Shown here: one piece after another, positions 7,541 to 15,965 of the stretch
How the letters are laid out: every line of letters begins with the position of its first letter
Position numbering within the stretch: position 1 is the first letter of the stretch
Source: Nocardioides marmotae
Lineage (GTDB): Bacteria > Actinomycetota > Actinomycetes > Propionibacteriales > Nocardioidaceae
Assembly: GCF_013177455.1 (NCBI RefSeq)
Contig: NZ_CP053660.1
Location: 744,001 to 808,000, forward strand
DNA: 64,000 nt
Direction of reading: 5' to 3'
Translations under genes and position numbers: made by a program
The notes under the pieces: generated by a model
Databases searched by the model: none
Told to the model about the DNA's origin: nothing
The model's input: the letters and a program-made list of their open reading frames with translations, nothing else

Positions 7541-8529
7541 GCCGCACCCGAGCGACCCCGTCCGTCGAGGAGCTGCTGGCCCGGCGCCGGGACGACGGCG
7601 CCGGCGTCGTCGTCGCGATCCGCACGCCCGCCGGGACGAGCTACCACGCCCGCGGCGAGCTGCCCGACGGCCGCGCCTCGCTGCTCGAGATCGGTTCGGT
7701 CACCAAGACGATGACCGCGCTGCTGCTCGCCGACCTGGCCCGCCAGGGCGTCGTCGGCCTCGACGACCCCGTCGCCGACCACCTGCCGGTCGCACCACCG
7801 GTCAAGGGTCGGCCGATCACGCTCCGCGACCTGGCCACCCACCACTCCGGCCTGCCGCGGCTGCCCCGCGGTGCGCTGGTGCCCGGGCTCACCACCCACC
7901 GGCACGACCCGTATGCGCGCTACGACGAGGCGACCCTGTCCGCGGCCGTCCTCGCCACGTGGCCGAGGGTCGAGCCGGGTCGCCGCTTCGGCTACTCCAA
8001 CCTCGGCGGCGGCCTCCTCGGCTGGGCGCTGGCGAGGGCGGCCGGCACCGACTACGCCACGCTGCTGGCCGACCGGGTGACCGGCCCGCTCGGGCTCGTC
8101 GACACCGGCGTCGACCTGCCGCCCGGCCAGGAGCGCCGGCTCGCACCCGGGCACGGCTGGCGCGGCCGGCCCGCCGGGCGGTGGGACCTCGCGCTGCTCG
8201 CCGGCGCCGGGGGCGTGGTCTCGACCGCCGCGGACATGCAGCGCTACGTCGGCGCGTTCGACACCTCGTACGACGGGCCGCTCGCCGCGGCCGCCGCCGA
8301 CACCCGCGCCGCGCAGCACCCCGCCGGCCGGGTCGGACCGGTGCAGGTCGGCCTGGGCTGGCTGCTCGCGCCCGACGGGATGCTCTTCCACGACGGCGGG
8401 ACCGGCGGCTACCGGTCCTTCGTCGGCTCGCGCCCCGACCTCGGCGTGTCCGTGGTCGTCCTCTCCGCGCGGGCCCGCGGGCTCACCGGCTTCGGCCTGC
8501 TGCTCCTGCGCGCCGCCGTAGCGGGCTGA
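7537..8529 (+). CDS. Serine beta-lactamase-fold hydrolase (PF00144)
   Basis: 330-aa class C beta-lactamase / penicillin-binding-protein-like serine hydrolase. Catalytic motifs in order: SVTK (nucleophile Ser and Lys), YSN as the Tyr-x-Asn motif, and HDGGTGGY in place of the KTG box. No signal peptide is seen, so a cytoplasmic esterase or peptidase role is likelier than drug resistance. The ATG overlaps the miaA stop (ATGA), so it is translationally coupled to miaA. Substrate unknown. Confidence 0.85.
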   Translation: MSRTRATPSVEELLARRRDDGAGVVVAIRTPAGTSYHARGELPDGRASLLEIGSVTKTMTALLLADLARQGVVGLDDPVADHLPVAPPVKGRPITLRDLATHHSGLPRLPRGALVPGLTTHRHDPYARYDEATLSAAVLATWPRVEPGRRFGYSNLGGGLLGWALARAAGTDYATLLADRVTGPLGLVDTGVDLPPGQERRLAPGHGWRGRPAGRWDLALLAGAGGVVSTAADMQRYVGAFDTSYDGPLAAAAADTRAAQHPAGRVGPVQVGLGWLLAPDGMLFHDGGTGGYRSFVGSRPDLGVSVVVLSARARGLTGFGLLLLRAAVAG

Positions 8530-8540
8530 GCCGCCGCGCG

Positions 8541-8592
8541 CGGGTCGTGTGCCCCGTGACGCGGTCGGGCGCGTCCTCGGGCACACGACCCG
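8541..8592. terminator. Compound hairpin after the hydrolase gene
   Basis: Outer 14-bp perfect stem CGGGTCGTGTGCCC (8541-8554) pairs with 8579-8592. Inside the loop a second stem GACGCG / CGCGTC (8558-8563 / 8570-8575) can form. It lies 12 bp after the stop codon and is probably a factor-independent terminator without a U-tract. Confidence 0.55.
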
Positions 8593-8615
8593 TCTCGGCT
8601 GACGCGTGCGGAAGC

Positions 8616-8695
8616 TTCATCGGCCGGCCGATGAACCTCCCGGTTGGACGATGAAGTTCCATCGGCCCACCGCCAGTTCCATCGGCCGGCCGACA
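8616..8695. repeat. Palindrome and short direct repeats in intergenic DNA
   Basis: A perfect 20-bp palindrome, TTCATCGGCC and its mirror, occupies 8616-8635. It is followed by two direct copies of AGTTCCATCGGCC at 8655-8667 and 8675-8687, the second again followed by GGCCGA. The rest of the 255-bp gap (8530-8784) holds no coding sequence I can support. Confidence 0.6.
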
Positions 8696-8784
8696 AACCT
8701 TCCGGCCGAGCGGCCGACCCCGTCGCGGGCTGAGCCGCCGGGCGCGGGTCGGGGGCAGACTGGCCCGGAGCGAGGAGGCCCCCG

Positions 8785-9339
8785 ATGACCCGCACCGTCT
8801 ACTACGCCGCCACGACCCTGGACGGCTTCCTGGCCGACGAGCACGACTCGCTGGACTGGTTGCTGACCCAGCCGCTCGAGGAGGGCGGGATGCTCGACTA
8901 CGGCTCGTTCATCGGCGGCATCGGCGCGCTGCTCATGGGCCGGACGACCTACGAGTGGGTGCTCGCCCACGGCGCCGAGACCGGCGAGGCGTGGTCCTAC
9001 ACCCAGCCGACCTGGGTGATGACGCACCGCGAGGACCTGCCTGCCGCGAGCGAGCAGGTGCGGTTCGCGGCCGGCGACGTGCGTGAGGTCCATGGCGCGA
9101 TGGTGGCGGCCGCCGGGGACAAGGACGTCTGGGTCGTCGGCGGGGGAGACCTCGCCGGCCAGCTCGCCGACGCGGGCCTGCTCGACGAGGTGCTGCTCTC
9201 GATCGCGCCGGTGACCCTCGGGGCGGGGCGCCCGCTGCTGCCGCGCCGCCTGGACCTGCGGCTGACCTCGCACGGGCGCAACGGCGCGTTCCTCTGCGCG
9301 ACGTACGACGTCGTCGGCCCGCGCGCCGGGCCTGGCTGA
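8785..9339 (+). CDS. Dihydrofolate reductase / RibD C-terminal-family reductase
   Basis: 184-aa NADPH-dependent reductase-fold protein (PF01872). The N-terminus RTVYYAATTLDGFLAD, the MGRTTYEWV loop and VVGGGDLAGQLADAGLLDE are characteristic of the YyaP/RibD-C group. ATG 8785 is preceded by GAGGAGG. Substrates of these stand-alone proteins are usually unknown; it is not the main folate reductase. A beta-lactamase-fold hydrolase gene precedes it, and no operon link is evident. Confidence 0.85.
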   Translation: MTRTVYYAATTLDGFLADEHDSLDWLLTQPLEEGGMLDYGSFIGGIGALLMGRTTYEWVLAHGAETGEAWSYTQPTWVMTHREDLPAASEQVRFAAGDVREVHGAMVAAAGDKDVWVVGGGDLAGQLADAGLLDEVLLSIAPVTLGAGRPLLPRRLDLRLTSHGRNGAFLCATYDVVGPRAGPG

Positions 9340-9367
9340 GCAGGGGCCCGAGCGGGCACCTCGACAA

Positions 9368-9390
9368 CTGTCGGTGGTCGGGGCCACAGT
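9368..9390 (+). promoter_or_regulatory. DNA-damage (PafBC/RecA-NDp)-type promoter upstream of ggt
   Basis: CTGTCGGTG (9368-9376), exactly 8 bases, then CACAGT (9385-9390), 39 bp before the ggt start. It matches the TTGTCRGTG-N8-TANNNT motif of the mycobacterial LexA-independent damage regulon except for the first base and the first base of the -10. The same 13-mer ACTGTCGGTGGTC occurs upstream of the LysM gene and the TY-Chap gene. Confidence 0.55.
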
Positions 9391-9429
9391 GGCCGGACCG
9401 CCTCGTCGCGGATCTCTCGGGAGGAACCC

Positions 9430-11256
9430 ATGCGCCGTCTCGCCGCCGTCCCCGTCCTGGCCCTGCTCGCGCCCGCCCTCGTGGCGCTGCCGGGCGCTCC
9501 GCCCGCCGCGGCCGAGCCGGGGCCGCCCAAGGTGCCCACCGCGGTCGGCACCGGCGGCGCGGTCAGCTCGGTCGACCCGGAGGCGACGCGGGTCGGCCTC
9601 GCGGTGCTCCGCTCCGGTGGCAACGCCGCCGACGCGGCCGTGGCGACCGCCGCGGCGCTGGGGGTGACCGAGCCCTACAGCGCGGGCATCGGCGGCGGTG
9701 GCTACTTCGTCCACTACGACGCCTCGACCGGCAAGGTCGCCACGATCGACGGCCGGGAGACCGCGCCCGCCGGCATCGAGCCCGACGCGTTCGTCGACCC
9801 GGCGACCGGCGAGCCGTACCGGTTCACCCCCGAGCTGGTCACCAGCGGCGTGAGCGTCGGCGTGCCGGGCACGCCCGCGACGTGGCAGCGCGCGCTGGAC
9901 CGCTGGGGCACCCGCTCGCTGAAGCAGGTCCTGGGCCGGCCGGCCGCGCTGGCCCGCCGCGGGTTCGTGGTCGACGCGACCTTCCGGCAGCAGACGGCGG
10001 ACAACCGCGCGCGGTTCCGCGCGTTCACCTCGACCAAGCGGCTCTTCCTGCGCGACGGCCGGCTGCCGGCCGTCGGCGAGCGGTTCCGCAACCCGGCCCT
10101 CGCCCGCACCTACGACCTGCTGCGCCGCGACGGGCTCGAGCCGTTCTACCGCGGCGCGATCGGCGCCGACGTCGTCCGCGCGGTCCGCCGGCCCCCGGTG
10201 ACCGCTGGCACCGACCTGCCCGTCCCGCCGGGCACGATGACCCGCCGCGACCTGCGCGACTACCGCCTGCGCGAGCGGGCCGCCACCCGCACGACCTACC
10301 GCGGCCTCGACGTGCACGGCATGCCGCCGTCCTCCAGCGGCGGCTCGACGGTCGGCGAGGCACTGGAGATCCTCGAGCGCCACGACCTCGCCGCGATGGA
10401 CGACGCCCAGGCGCTCCACCTCTACCTCGAGGCCAGCGCCCGGGCCTTCGCCGACCGGGCGGCGTACGTCGGCGACCCGGCGTTCGTCGACGTCCCGCTG
10501 GCCGACCTGCTCTCGCCCACCTTCGCGGCCGAGCGGGACTGCACGATCGACCCCGAGCGGGCCGCCGAGAAGCCGGTCGAGCCGGGCGACGTGACCTCCT
10601 ACGACGGGGAGTGCGCGACCGACGCCCCGGCCGCGCCGGTCGAGGCGCCCGACACCGAGAACGTCGAGACCACCCACCTGGTCGTCGCCGATCGCTGGGG
10701 CGACGTCGTCTCCTACACGCTGACCATCGAGCAGACCGGCGGCTCGGGCATCGTGGTGCCCGGCCGCGGCTTCCTGCTCAACAACGAGCTCACCGACTTC
10801 ACGACCGTGTACGACGCCGCCGACCCGAACCGGATCCAGCCCGGCAAGCGCCCGCGCAGCTCGATGTCGCCCACGATCGTGCTCCGCGACGGCAAGCCGG
10901 TGCTGGCCCTCGGCTCGCCCGGCGGCTCGACGATCATCACCACGGTGCTCCAGCTGCTGGTCGAGCGCTTCGACCGGGGCCGCACGATCGCCGAGGCGAT
11001 GGCCGCGCCGCGCGCCTCCCAGCGCAACACCGCGACCGTGACCGCCGAGCCGGGCTTCATCGACGCCTACGGGCCGCTGCTCGAGGCCTACGGGCACCGG
11101 CTCGTCCCGGCCGGCGACGCGCTCACCAGCGCCGCCGAGATCGGCGCGGCCGCGGCGGTCGAGATCGGCCCGGGCGGGCTGCTGACCGCCGTGGCCGAGC
11201 CGGCCCGGCGCGGCGGCGGCTCGGCGGGCGTCGTCCGCCCGCAGCGATCGCCGTGA
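9430..11256 (+). CDS. ggt: Gamma-glutamyltranspeptidase precursor
   Basis: Secreted N-terminal-nucleophile enzyme that cleaves gamma-glutamyl bonds (glutathione or related thiols and gamma-glutamyl peptides), 608 aa. A Sec signal peptide covers about residues 1-29 (LALLAPALVALPGAPPAAA). The family segments GGNAADAAVA and GIGGGGYFVHYD are present. The autoprocessing site ETTHLVVAD places the nucleophile at Thr414, splitting large and small subunits. LGSPGGSTIIT near the C-terminus is the conserved small-subunit loop. GGAGG precedes ATG 9430. A damage-type promoter lies upstream, unexpected for this family. Confidence 0.93.
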   Translation: MRRLAAVPVLALLAPALVALPGAPPAAAEPGPPKVPTAVGTGGAVSSVDPEATRVGLAVLRSGGNAADAAVATAAALGVTEPYSAGIGGGGYFVHYDASTGKVATIDGRETAPAGIEPDAFVDPATGEPYRFTPELVTSGVSVGVPGTPATWQRALDRWGTRSLKQVLGRPAALARRGFVVDATFRQQTADNRARFRAFTSTKRLFLRDGRLPAVGERFRNPALARTYDLLRRDGLEPFYRGAIGADVVRAVRRPPVTAGTDLPVPPGTMTRRDLRDYRLRERAATRTTYRGLDVHGMPPSSSGGSTVGEALEILERHDLAAMDDAQALHLYLEASARAFADRAAYVGDPAFVDVPLADLLSPTFAAERDCTIDPERAAEKPVEPGDVTSYDGECATDAPAAPVEAPDTENVETTHLVVADRWGDVVSYTLTIEQTGGSGIVVPGRGFLLNNELTDFTTVYDAADPNRIQPGKRPRSSMSPTIVLRDGKPVLALGSPGGSTIITTVLQLLVERFDRGRTIAEAMAAPRASQRNTATVTAEPGFIDAYGPLLEAYGHRLVPAGDALTSAAEIGAAAAVEIGPGGLLTAVAEPARRGGGSAGVVRPQRSP

Positions 11257-11288
11257 GGTGAGGGGGCGGCGCGGACTACCGTGGGATC

Positions 11289-11936
11289 GTGACCGAGACC
11301 GCCGCCCCCGCCGCCAGCGAGATCAGCAGCGTCGCGGAGCTCGTCGCGCTGCTGGGCGAGCCGAACCAGCGGGCCCGGGACAAGTCGCGACCGGCGCTGC
11401 TGCCGGTCGATCGCGCCTGGCTGGCGGCCTCCCCGTTCTGCGTGATGGCCACCAGCGACGCCGAGGGGCGCTGCGACGCCTCGCCGAAGGGCGACCCGCC
11501 CGGCCAGCTGGTGCACGTCATCGACGACCGGACCATCGCGCTCGCCGAGCGGCCGGGCAACCGGCGCGCCGACGGCTACCGCAACATCCTGGTCAACCCC
11601 CACGTCGGGCTCACCTTCTTCATCCCCGGTCGCGGCGACACCCTGCGGATCAACGGCCGCGCCCGGCTGGTGCGCGACGCGCCGTGGTTCGACGAGCTGG
11701 TCGTCAAGGGCCACCGGCCGCTGCTGGCGGTCGTGGTGGACATCGAGGACCTGTTCTTCCACTGCGCGAAGGCGTTCCTGCGCAGCGGGCTGTGGCAGCC
11801 GGAGACCTGGGACCCCGAGGCGAAGGTCCCGCGCCGGGCGCTCATCGCCAAGGAGGTCGAGGCGAACGGCATGGACATCGCCCAGCTCGACGACTACTAC
11901 CGGCCCGAGAACTACGGGAAGAGCCTCTATGAGTGA
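11289..11936 (+). CDS. Pyridoxamine-phosphate-oxidase-like FMN protein
   Basis: 215-aa flavin-binding split-barrel protein of the MSMEG_1061-type PPOX family. Segments seen: DRAWLAASPFCVMATSD, then CDASPKGDPPG, AERPGNRRADGYRNIL, HVGLTFFIPG and RINGRARLV, all typical of these F420/FMN oxidoreductase-like proteins, not of PdxH itself. Start GTG 11289. Its stop overlaps the dapF start by 8 bp, so the two are coupled. Activity unknown. Confidence 0.85.
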   Translation: MTETAAPAASEISSVAELVALLGEPNQRARDKSRPALLPVDRAWLAASPFCVMATSDAEGRCDASPKGDPPGQLVHVIDDRTIALAERPGNRRADGYRNILVNPHVGLTFFIPGRGDTLRINGRARLVRDAPWFDELVVKGHRPLLAVVVDIEDLFFHCAKAFLRSGLWQPETWDPEAKVPRRALIAKEVEANGMDIAQLDDYYRPENYGKSLYE

Positions 11937-12825
11937 GCCGATGCCCTACCCGTTCCTCAAGGGGCACGGCACCGAGAACGACTTCGTGCTGCTGCCCGAC
12001 CACGACGGCACGCTGCACGGCGACCTCGACCCCGCGCGGGTCGCGCGGCTGTGCGACCGGCGCGCGGGCATCGGCGGCGACGGCGTGCTCCGGGTCGTCC
12101 GCACGGCGGCGTACGCCGCGGCGCGCGAGCACGTGGACCCCGCCGAGGCGGAGTGGTTCATGGACTACCGCAACAGCGACGGCTCGCTCTCGGAGATGTG
12201 CGGCAACGGCGTGCGGGTCTTCGCCCGGCACCTGCTGGAGGAGGGGCTCGTCGATCCGGGCCGGCCGATCCCGGTCGGCACCCGGGCCGGGGTGAAGGTG
12301 ATCGAGGTCGAGGGCGACCGGATCACCGTCGACATGGGCCGCCCCGGCCTGCACGGCGCCACCGAGGTCGCCGTCGGGGCGACCCGCTGGCCGGCCGCGC
12401 ACGTCGACATGGGCAACCCGCACGCGGTCGCCTTCCTCTCCGCGGGCCAGACGCTCGCCGCCGACGGGCCGGTCGGGTCGCTGACCGCGGAGCCGGCCTA
12501 CGACCGGGCGGTCTACCCGCACGGGGTGAACGTGGAGTTCGTCGAGCGCCGCGGGCCGGGCCACGTGGCGATGCGCGTCCACGAGCGGGGGTCGGGGGAG
12601 ACCCGCTCCTGCGGCACCGGCGCGTGCGCGGTCGCGGTCGCGGTCGCCCTGGCCGACGGCCGCGGTCCGGGCGCTGCGGTGGACGACGGCGCCGGCGGGG
12701 CCGGCCCGGCGACGTACCGGGTGGACCTGCCGGGCGGCACGCTGGAGATCACCTGGACCGCCGAGGACCGGGTGTTGATGAGCGGTCCGGCGGTCGTGGT
12801 GGCGCGCGGAACCACCGCCCTGTAG
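11929..12825 (+). CDS. dapF: Diaminopimelate epimerase DapF
   Basis: Interconverts LL- and meso-diaminopimelate for lysine and peptidoglycan synthesis. 298 aa. Two catalytic cysteines are visible in MCGNGVRVFARH and SCGTGACAVAVA, along with the substrate loop FMDYRNSDGSLSE and MGNPHAV. The N-terminal segment PFLKGHGTENDFVLL is the family start, so ATG 11929 or ATG 11941 are both possible. It overlaps the upstream PPOX-like gene. Confidence 0.95.
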   Translation: MSEPMPYPFLKGHGTENDFVLLPDHDGTLHGDLDPARVARLCDRRAGIGGDGVLRVVRTAAYAAAREHVDPAEAEWFMDYRNSDGSLSEMCGNGVRVFARHLLEEGLVDPGRPIPVGTRAGVKVIEVEGDRITVDMGRPGLHGATEVAVGATRWPAAHVDMGNPHAVAFLSAGQTLAADGPVGSLTAEPAYDRAVYPHGVNVEFVERRGPGHVAMRVHERGSGETRSCGTGACAVAVAVALADGRGPGAAVDDGAGGAGPATYRVDLPGGTLEITWTAEDRVLMSGPAVVVARGTTAL

Positions 12826-12853
12826 GGCTCGGCGGGCCACTACAGTCCGCTGC

Positions 12854-13630
12854 ATGGAACTCAACGGAGCCAGTGCCATCGTCACGGGCGGAGCGTCGGG
12901 CATCGGCGCTGCCTGCGCCCGCCAGCTCGCCGCCCGCGGGGCCGTCGTGGTCGTCGCGGACCTCCAGGCCGACAAGGGTGAGGCGCTCGCCTCGGAGATC
13001 GGCGGTGTCTTCGCCCAGGTCGACGTGACCGACAGCGAGCAGATCGCCGGCGCCGTGCGCGCCGCCGCCGAGATCGCGCCGCTGCGCGCGGTCGTCAACT
13101 CCGCCGGCATCGGCTGGGCCGCGCGCACCATCGGCCGCGACGGCACGCTGGAGTCGGCCCACGACCTCGACGCCTTCAAGAAGGTCGTCGCGATCAACCT
13201 GGTCGGCACCTTCGACATGGTCCGCCAGGCCGCGACCGTGATGAGCACCCAGGAGCCGACCGCGACCGGCGAGCGCGGCGCGATCGTCAACCTCGCCTCG
13301 GTCGCGGCGTTCGACGGCCAGATCGGCCAGGCGTCGTACTCCGCCTCCAAGGGCGGCGTCGTCGGCATGACCCTCCCGGTCGCCCGCGACCTCTCCGCCG
13401 CCGCGATCCGCCTCAACACCGTCGCCCCGGGCCTGATCGAGACCCCGATCTACGGCGAGGGCGAGGGCGCCGAGGCGTTCAAGGCCAAGCTGGGCGAGAG
13501 CGTGCTGTTCCCCAAGCGCCTCGGCACCCCCGACGAGCTGGCCTCGATGGTGCTGGAGTGCCTGACCAACTCCTACATGAACGCCGAGACCATCCGCGTC
13601 GACGGCGGCATCCGGATGCCCCCGAAGTGA
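12854..13630 (+). CDS. Short-chain dehydrogenase (3-hydroxyacyl-CoA dehydrogenase type II-like)
   Basis: 258-aa classical SDR. The NAD-binding motif is TGGASGIG, followed by NSAG and the active-site YSASK. The sequence resembles type 2 3-hydroxyacyl-CoA / 17-beta-hydroxysteroid dehydrogenases (GVFAQVDVTD, APGLIETPIYG), suggesting a role in beta-oxidation of acyl-CoAs. TACAGT lies 7 bases before the ATG, so the mRNA is probably leaderless. A strong inverted repeat follows. It is monocistronic. Confidence 0.88.
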   Translation: MELNGASAIVTGGASGIGAACARQLAARGAVVVVADLQADKGEALASEIGGVFAQVDVTDSEQIAGAVRAAAEIAPLRAVVNSAGIGWAARTIGRDGTLESAHDLDAFKKVVAINLVGTFDMVRQAATVMSTQEPTATGERGAIVNLASVAAFDGQIGQASYSASKGGVVGMTLPVARDLSAAAIRLNTVAPGLIETPIYGEGEGAEAFKAKLGESVLFPKRLGTPDELASMVLECLTNSYMNAETIRVDGGIRMPPK

Positions 13631-13659
13631 TCCCCGCCTGACCGACGCCTCACCACGAG

Positions 13660-13713
13660 ACGCCTCGTGATGCCCACCGTGCGCCCTGGCGCACTCCTGG
13701 CATCACGAGGCGT
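13660..13713. terminator. Bidirectional terminator-like hairpin
   Basis: 15-bp perfect stem ACGCCTCGTGATGCC (13660-13674) with complement at 13699-13713. The 24-base loop contains a second 7-bp stem GTGCGCC / GGCGCAC. It lies between the convergent SDR and kinase genes, the right arm overlapping the end of the kinase gene. Confidence 0.65.
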
Positions 13714-14302
13714 TCGTCGTCCCGGTGAGGTCGACGACGCGGTCGGCCCGGGAGGCGGCCGCCTCGACCAGCCGCGCGTTCGGCTCGTCGACCCGCGCGA
13801 CCCACGCCCGGGCCTCCTCGGGGGTCTTGCCGTGCCGCACGTGCCGCGCGACCAGCCGTTCGCGGCGCAGGTCGTCGTCGAGACGGAGGTGCCAGACCTC
13901 GTCGAGCTCGGCCCGCACCGCACGCCACCGGGGCTCGTCGAGCAGCAGGTAGTTGCCCTCGGTCACCACGACGCCGGCCGCGGGCACCGCGATCGCCCCG
14001 GCGAGCGGCTGCTCCAGGTCGCGGTCGAACGCGGGGGCGACCACCGCCGGCTCGCACCCGCGCACCCGGCGCAGCAACGCGGCGTACCCCTCGGCGTCGA
14101 AGGTCTCCGGCGCGCCCTTGCGGTCGCGCAGCCCGCGCCTGGCCAGCTCGACGTCGGCGTAGTGGAAGCCGTCCATCGGGACCACCGCCAGGCCGTGGGC
14201 CGCGGCGAGCGCGGCGGCGGCGGTGCTCTTGCCTGCGCCGGGCGCGCCGGTGAGGCCGAGCAGGCGGATGCCGGAGGGCAGCGCGGGGAAAGGGTTGTCC
14301 AC
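13703..14302 (-). CDS. Uridine-kinase-like P-loop nucleoside/nucleotide kinase
   Basis: 199-aa P-loop kinase of the uridine kinase / pantothenate kinase-like superfamily. Walker A is GAPGAGKST, followed by VVPMDGFHYADVEL (substrate DGFHY motif), TEGNYLLLDEPRW, and RLVARHVRHGKTPEEA as the lid. Start GTG 14302 was chosen because family similarity begins just after it; a TTG at 14313 is an alternative, given CACTAT 6 bases before that codon. It diverges from hflX and converges with the SDR. Substrate not known. Confidence 0.82.
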   Translation of the reverse strand: MDNPFPALPSGIRLLGLTGAPGAGKSTAAAALAAAHGLAVVPMDGFHYADVELARRGLRDRKGAPETFDAEGYAALLRRVRGCEPAVVAPAFDRDLEQPLAGAIAVPAAGVVVTEGNYLLLDEPRWRAVRAELDEVWHLRLDDDLRRERLVARHVRHGKTPEEARAWVARVDEPNARLVEAAASRADRVVDLTGTTNAS

Positions 14303-14394
14303 GGGCCCAGTCAACCGGGCATAGTGGAGGTGCCGGGAGCGTTGAGGCTCCCGAGATGACGCTGAGCACCACACCTGGCAAGACACGGAGGCAC

Positions 14395-15918
14395 ATGACC
14401 AACGCGGACGCACGGGACTTCTCGCTCGACACCGAGCTGGAGGAGACCCGCGGCTGGGACGAGGACGACACGGACCTGCTCGAGACCGAGGACGACTTCG
14501 AGTCCGGGTACGCCGACGAGCCCGACCCCGACGAGCCCGACCCCGAGGAGCTGACCACCGGTCAGCTCGACCTCGCCGAGCGCCACGAGCTGCGCCGGGT
14601 CGCGGGGCTGCGGACCGACCTCGAGGACATCACCGAGGTCGAGTACCGCCAACTGCGCCTCGAGCGCGTCGTGCTGGTGGGCGTGTGGACCGACGGCACC
14701 GTCCAGGACGCCGAGAACTCCATGACCGAGCTCGCGCTGCTCGCGGAGACGGCCGGCTCGGAGGTGCTCGACGCGATCTACCAGCGCCGGCAGAAGCCCG
14801 ACCCGGCGACGTACATCGGCCGCGGCAAGGTCGAGGGGCTCAAGGAGATCGTCGCCGCCACCGGCGCCGACACCGTGATCTGCGACGGCGAGCTCGCGCC
14901 CAGCCAGCTGAGGAACCTCGAGGACCGGCTCAAGGTCAAGGTCGTCGACCGGACCGCGCTGATCCTCGACATCTTCGCCCAGCACGCGAAGTCCAAGGAG
15001 GGCCAGGCGCAGGTCGAGCTGGCCCAGCTGACCTACCTCAAGCAGCGGCTGCGTGGTTGGGGTGGCAACCTGTCGCGCCAGGTCGGTGGCCGCGCCGCCG
15101 GCGGTGTCGGCATCGGTGGCCGTGGCCCCGGTGAGACCAAGATCGAGACCGACCGGCGCCGGATCAACACCCGGATCGCCAAGCTGCGTCGCGAGCTGCG
15201 CGAGATGAAGGGCACCCGCGACACCAAGCGGCAGGAGCGGCGCCGCCACCAGATCCCGGCGGTCGCGATCGCCGGCTACACCAACGCCGGCAAGTCCTCG
15301 CTGCTCAACCGGCTCACCGACGCCGGGGTGCTGGTCGAGGACGCGCTGTTCGCGACGCTGGACCCCACCACGCGGCGTACGACGACGGCCGACGGCCGGG
15401 TCTACACGATGTCGGACACCGTCGGCTTCGTGCGGCACCTGCCCCACCAGCTCGTCGAGGCGTTCCGCTCCACGCTGGAGGAGGTGGCCGACGCCGACCT
15501 GATCCTCCACGTCGTCGACGGCTCCCACCCCGACCCCGAGGGGCAGATCGCCGCGGTGCGCGAGGTCTTCGCCGAGATCGGCGCGGACCAGGTGCCCGAG
15601 CTGGTCGTCATCAACAAGGCCGACGCGGCCGACCCGATGGTGCTGGCCCGGCTCCAGCAGCGCGAGCCGCACTGCGTGGTCGTCAGCGCCAAGACCGGCG
15701 AGGGCATCACCGAGGCGCGGAGCGTCGTCGAGGGCGAGCTGCCCCGGCCGGGCGTCGAGTTCTCCGCGCTGCTGCCTTATGAGCGCGGCGACCTGATCAA
15801 CCGGCTCCACCAGCACGGCGAGATCGACTCCGTCGAGCACACCGCCGACGGCACGATCGTCCGCGGCCGCGCCAACGAGGACCTCGCCGGCGAGCTGGCG
15901 GCGTACGCGCTGGTCTGA
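14395..15918 (+). CDS. hflX: GTPase HflX
   Basis: Ribosome-associated GTPase that splits stalled or hibernating 70S ribosomes. 507 aa from ATG 14395 (GGAGG just upstream); ATG 14356 is possible. An acidic N-terminal tail of about 55 residues precedes the HflX N-domain (VGVWTDGTVQDAENSM; TYIGRGKVEGLKE). A Gly-rich linker (GGRAAGGVGIGGRGPGETK) and a basic helical region come next. The G domain has G1 GYTNAGKSSL, G3 DTVGF and G4 NKAD. It is followed by a strong terminator. Confidence 0.95.
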   Translation: MTNADARDFSLDTELEETRGWDEDDTDLLETEDDFESGYADEPDPDEPDPEELTTGQLDLAERHELRRVAGLRTDLEDITEVEYRQLRLERVVLVGVWTDGTVQDAENSMTELALLAETAGSEVLDAIYQRRQKPDPATYIGRGKVEGLKEIVAATGADTVICDGELAPSQLRNLEDRLKVKVVDRTALILDIFAQHAKSKEGQAQVELAQLTYLKQRLRGWGGNLSRQVGGRAAGGVGIGGRGPGETKIETDRRRINTRIAKLRRELREMKGTRDTKRQERRRHQIPAVAIAGYTNAGKSSLLNRLTDAGVLVEDALFATLDPTTRRTTTADGRVYTMSDTVGFVRHLPHQLVEAFRSTLEEVADADLILHVVDGSHPDPEGQIAAVREVFAEIGADQVPELVVINKADAADPMVLARLQQREPHCVVVSAKTGEGITEARSVVEGELPRPGVEFSALLPYERGDLINRLHQHGEIDSVEHTADGTIVRGRANEDLAGELAAYALV

Positions 15919-15924
15919 CCGACG

Positions 15925-15961
15925 GGCCGCTGTGGGGGCGCCTCGCGCCCCCACAGCGGCC
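15925..15961. terminator. Strong bidirectional hairpin between hflX and the amidase
   Basis: Perfect 17-bp GC-rich stem (15925-15941 with 15945-15961) and a 3-base loop, starting 7 bp after the hflX stop and ending 4 bp before the amidase stop. It serves both convergent transcripts. Confidence 0.8.
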
Positions 15962-15965
15962 GCCC

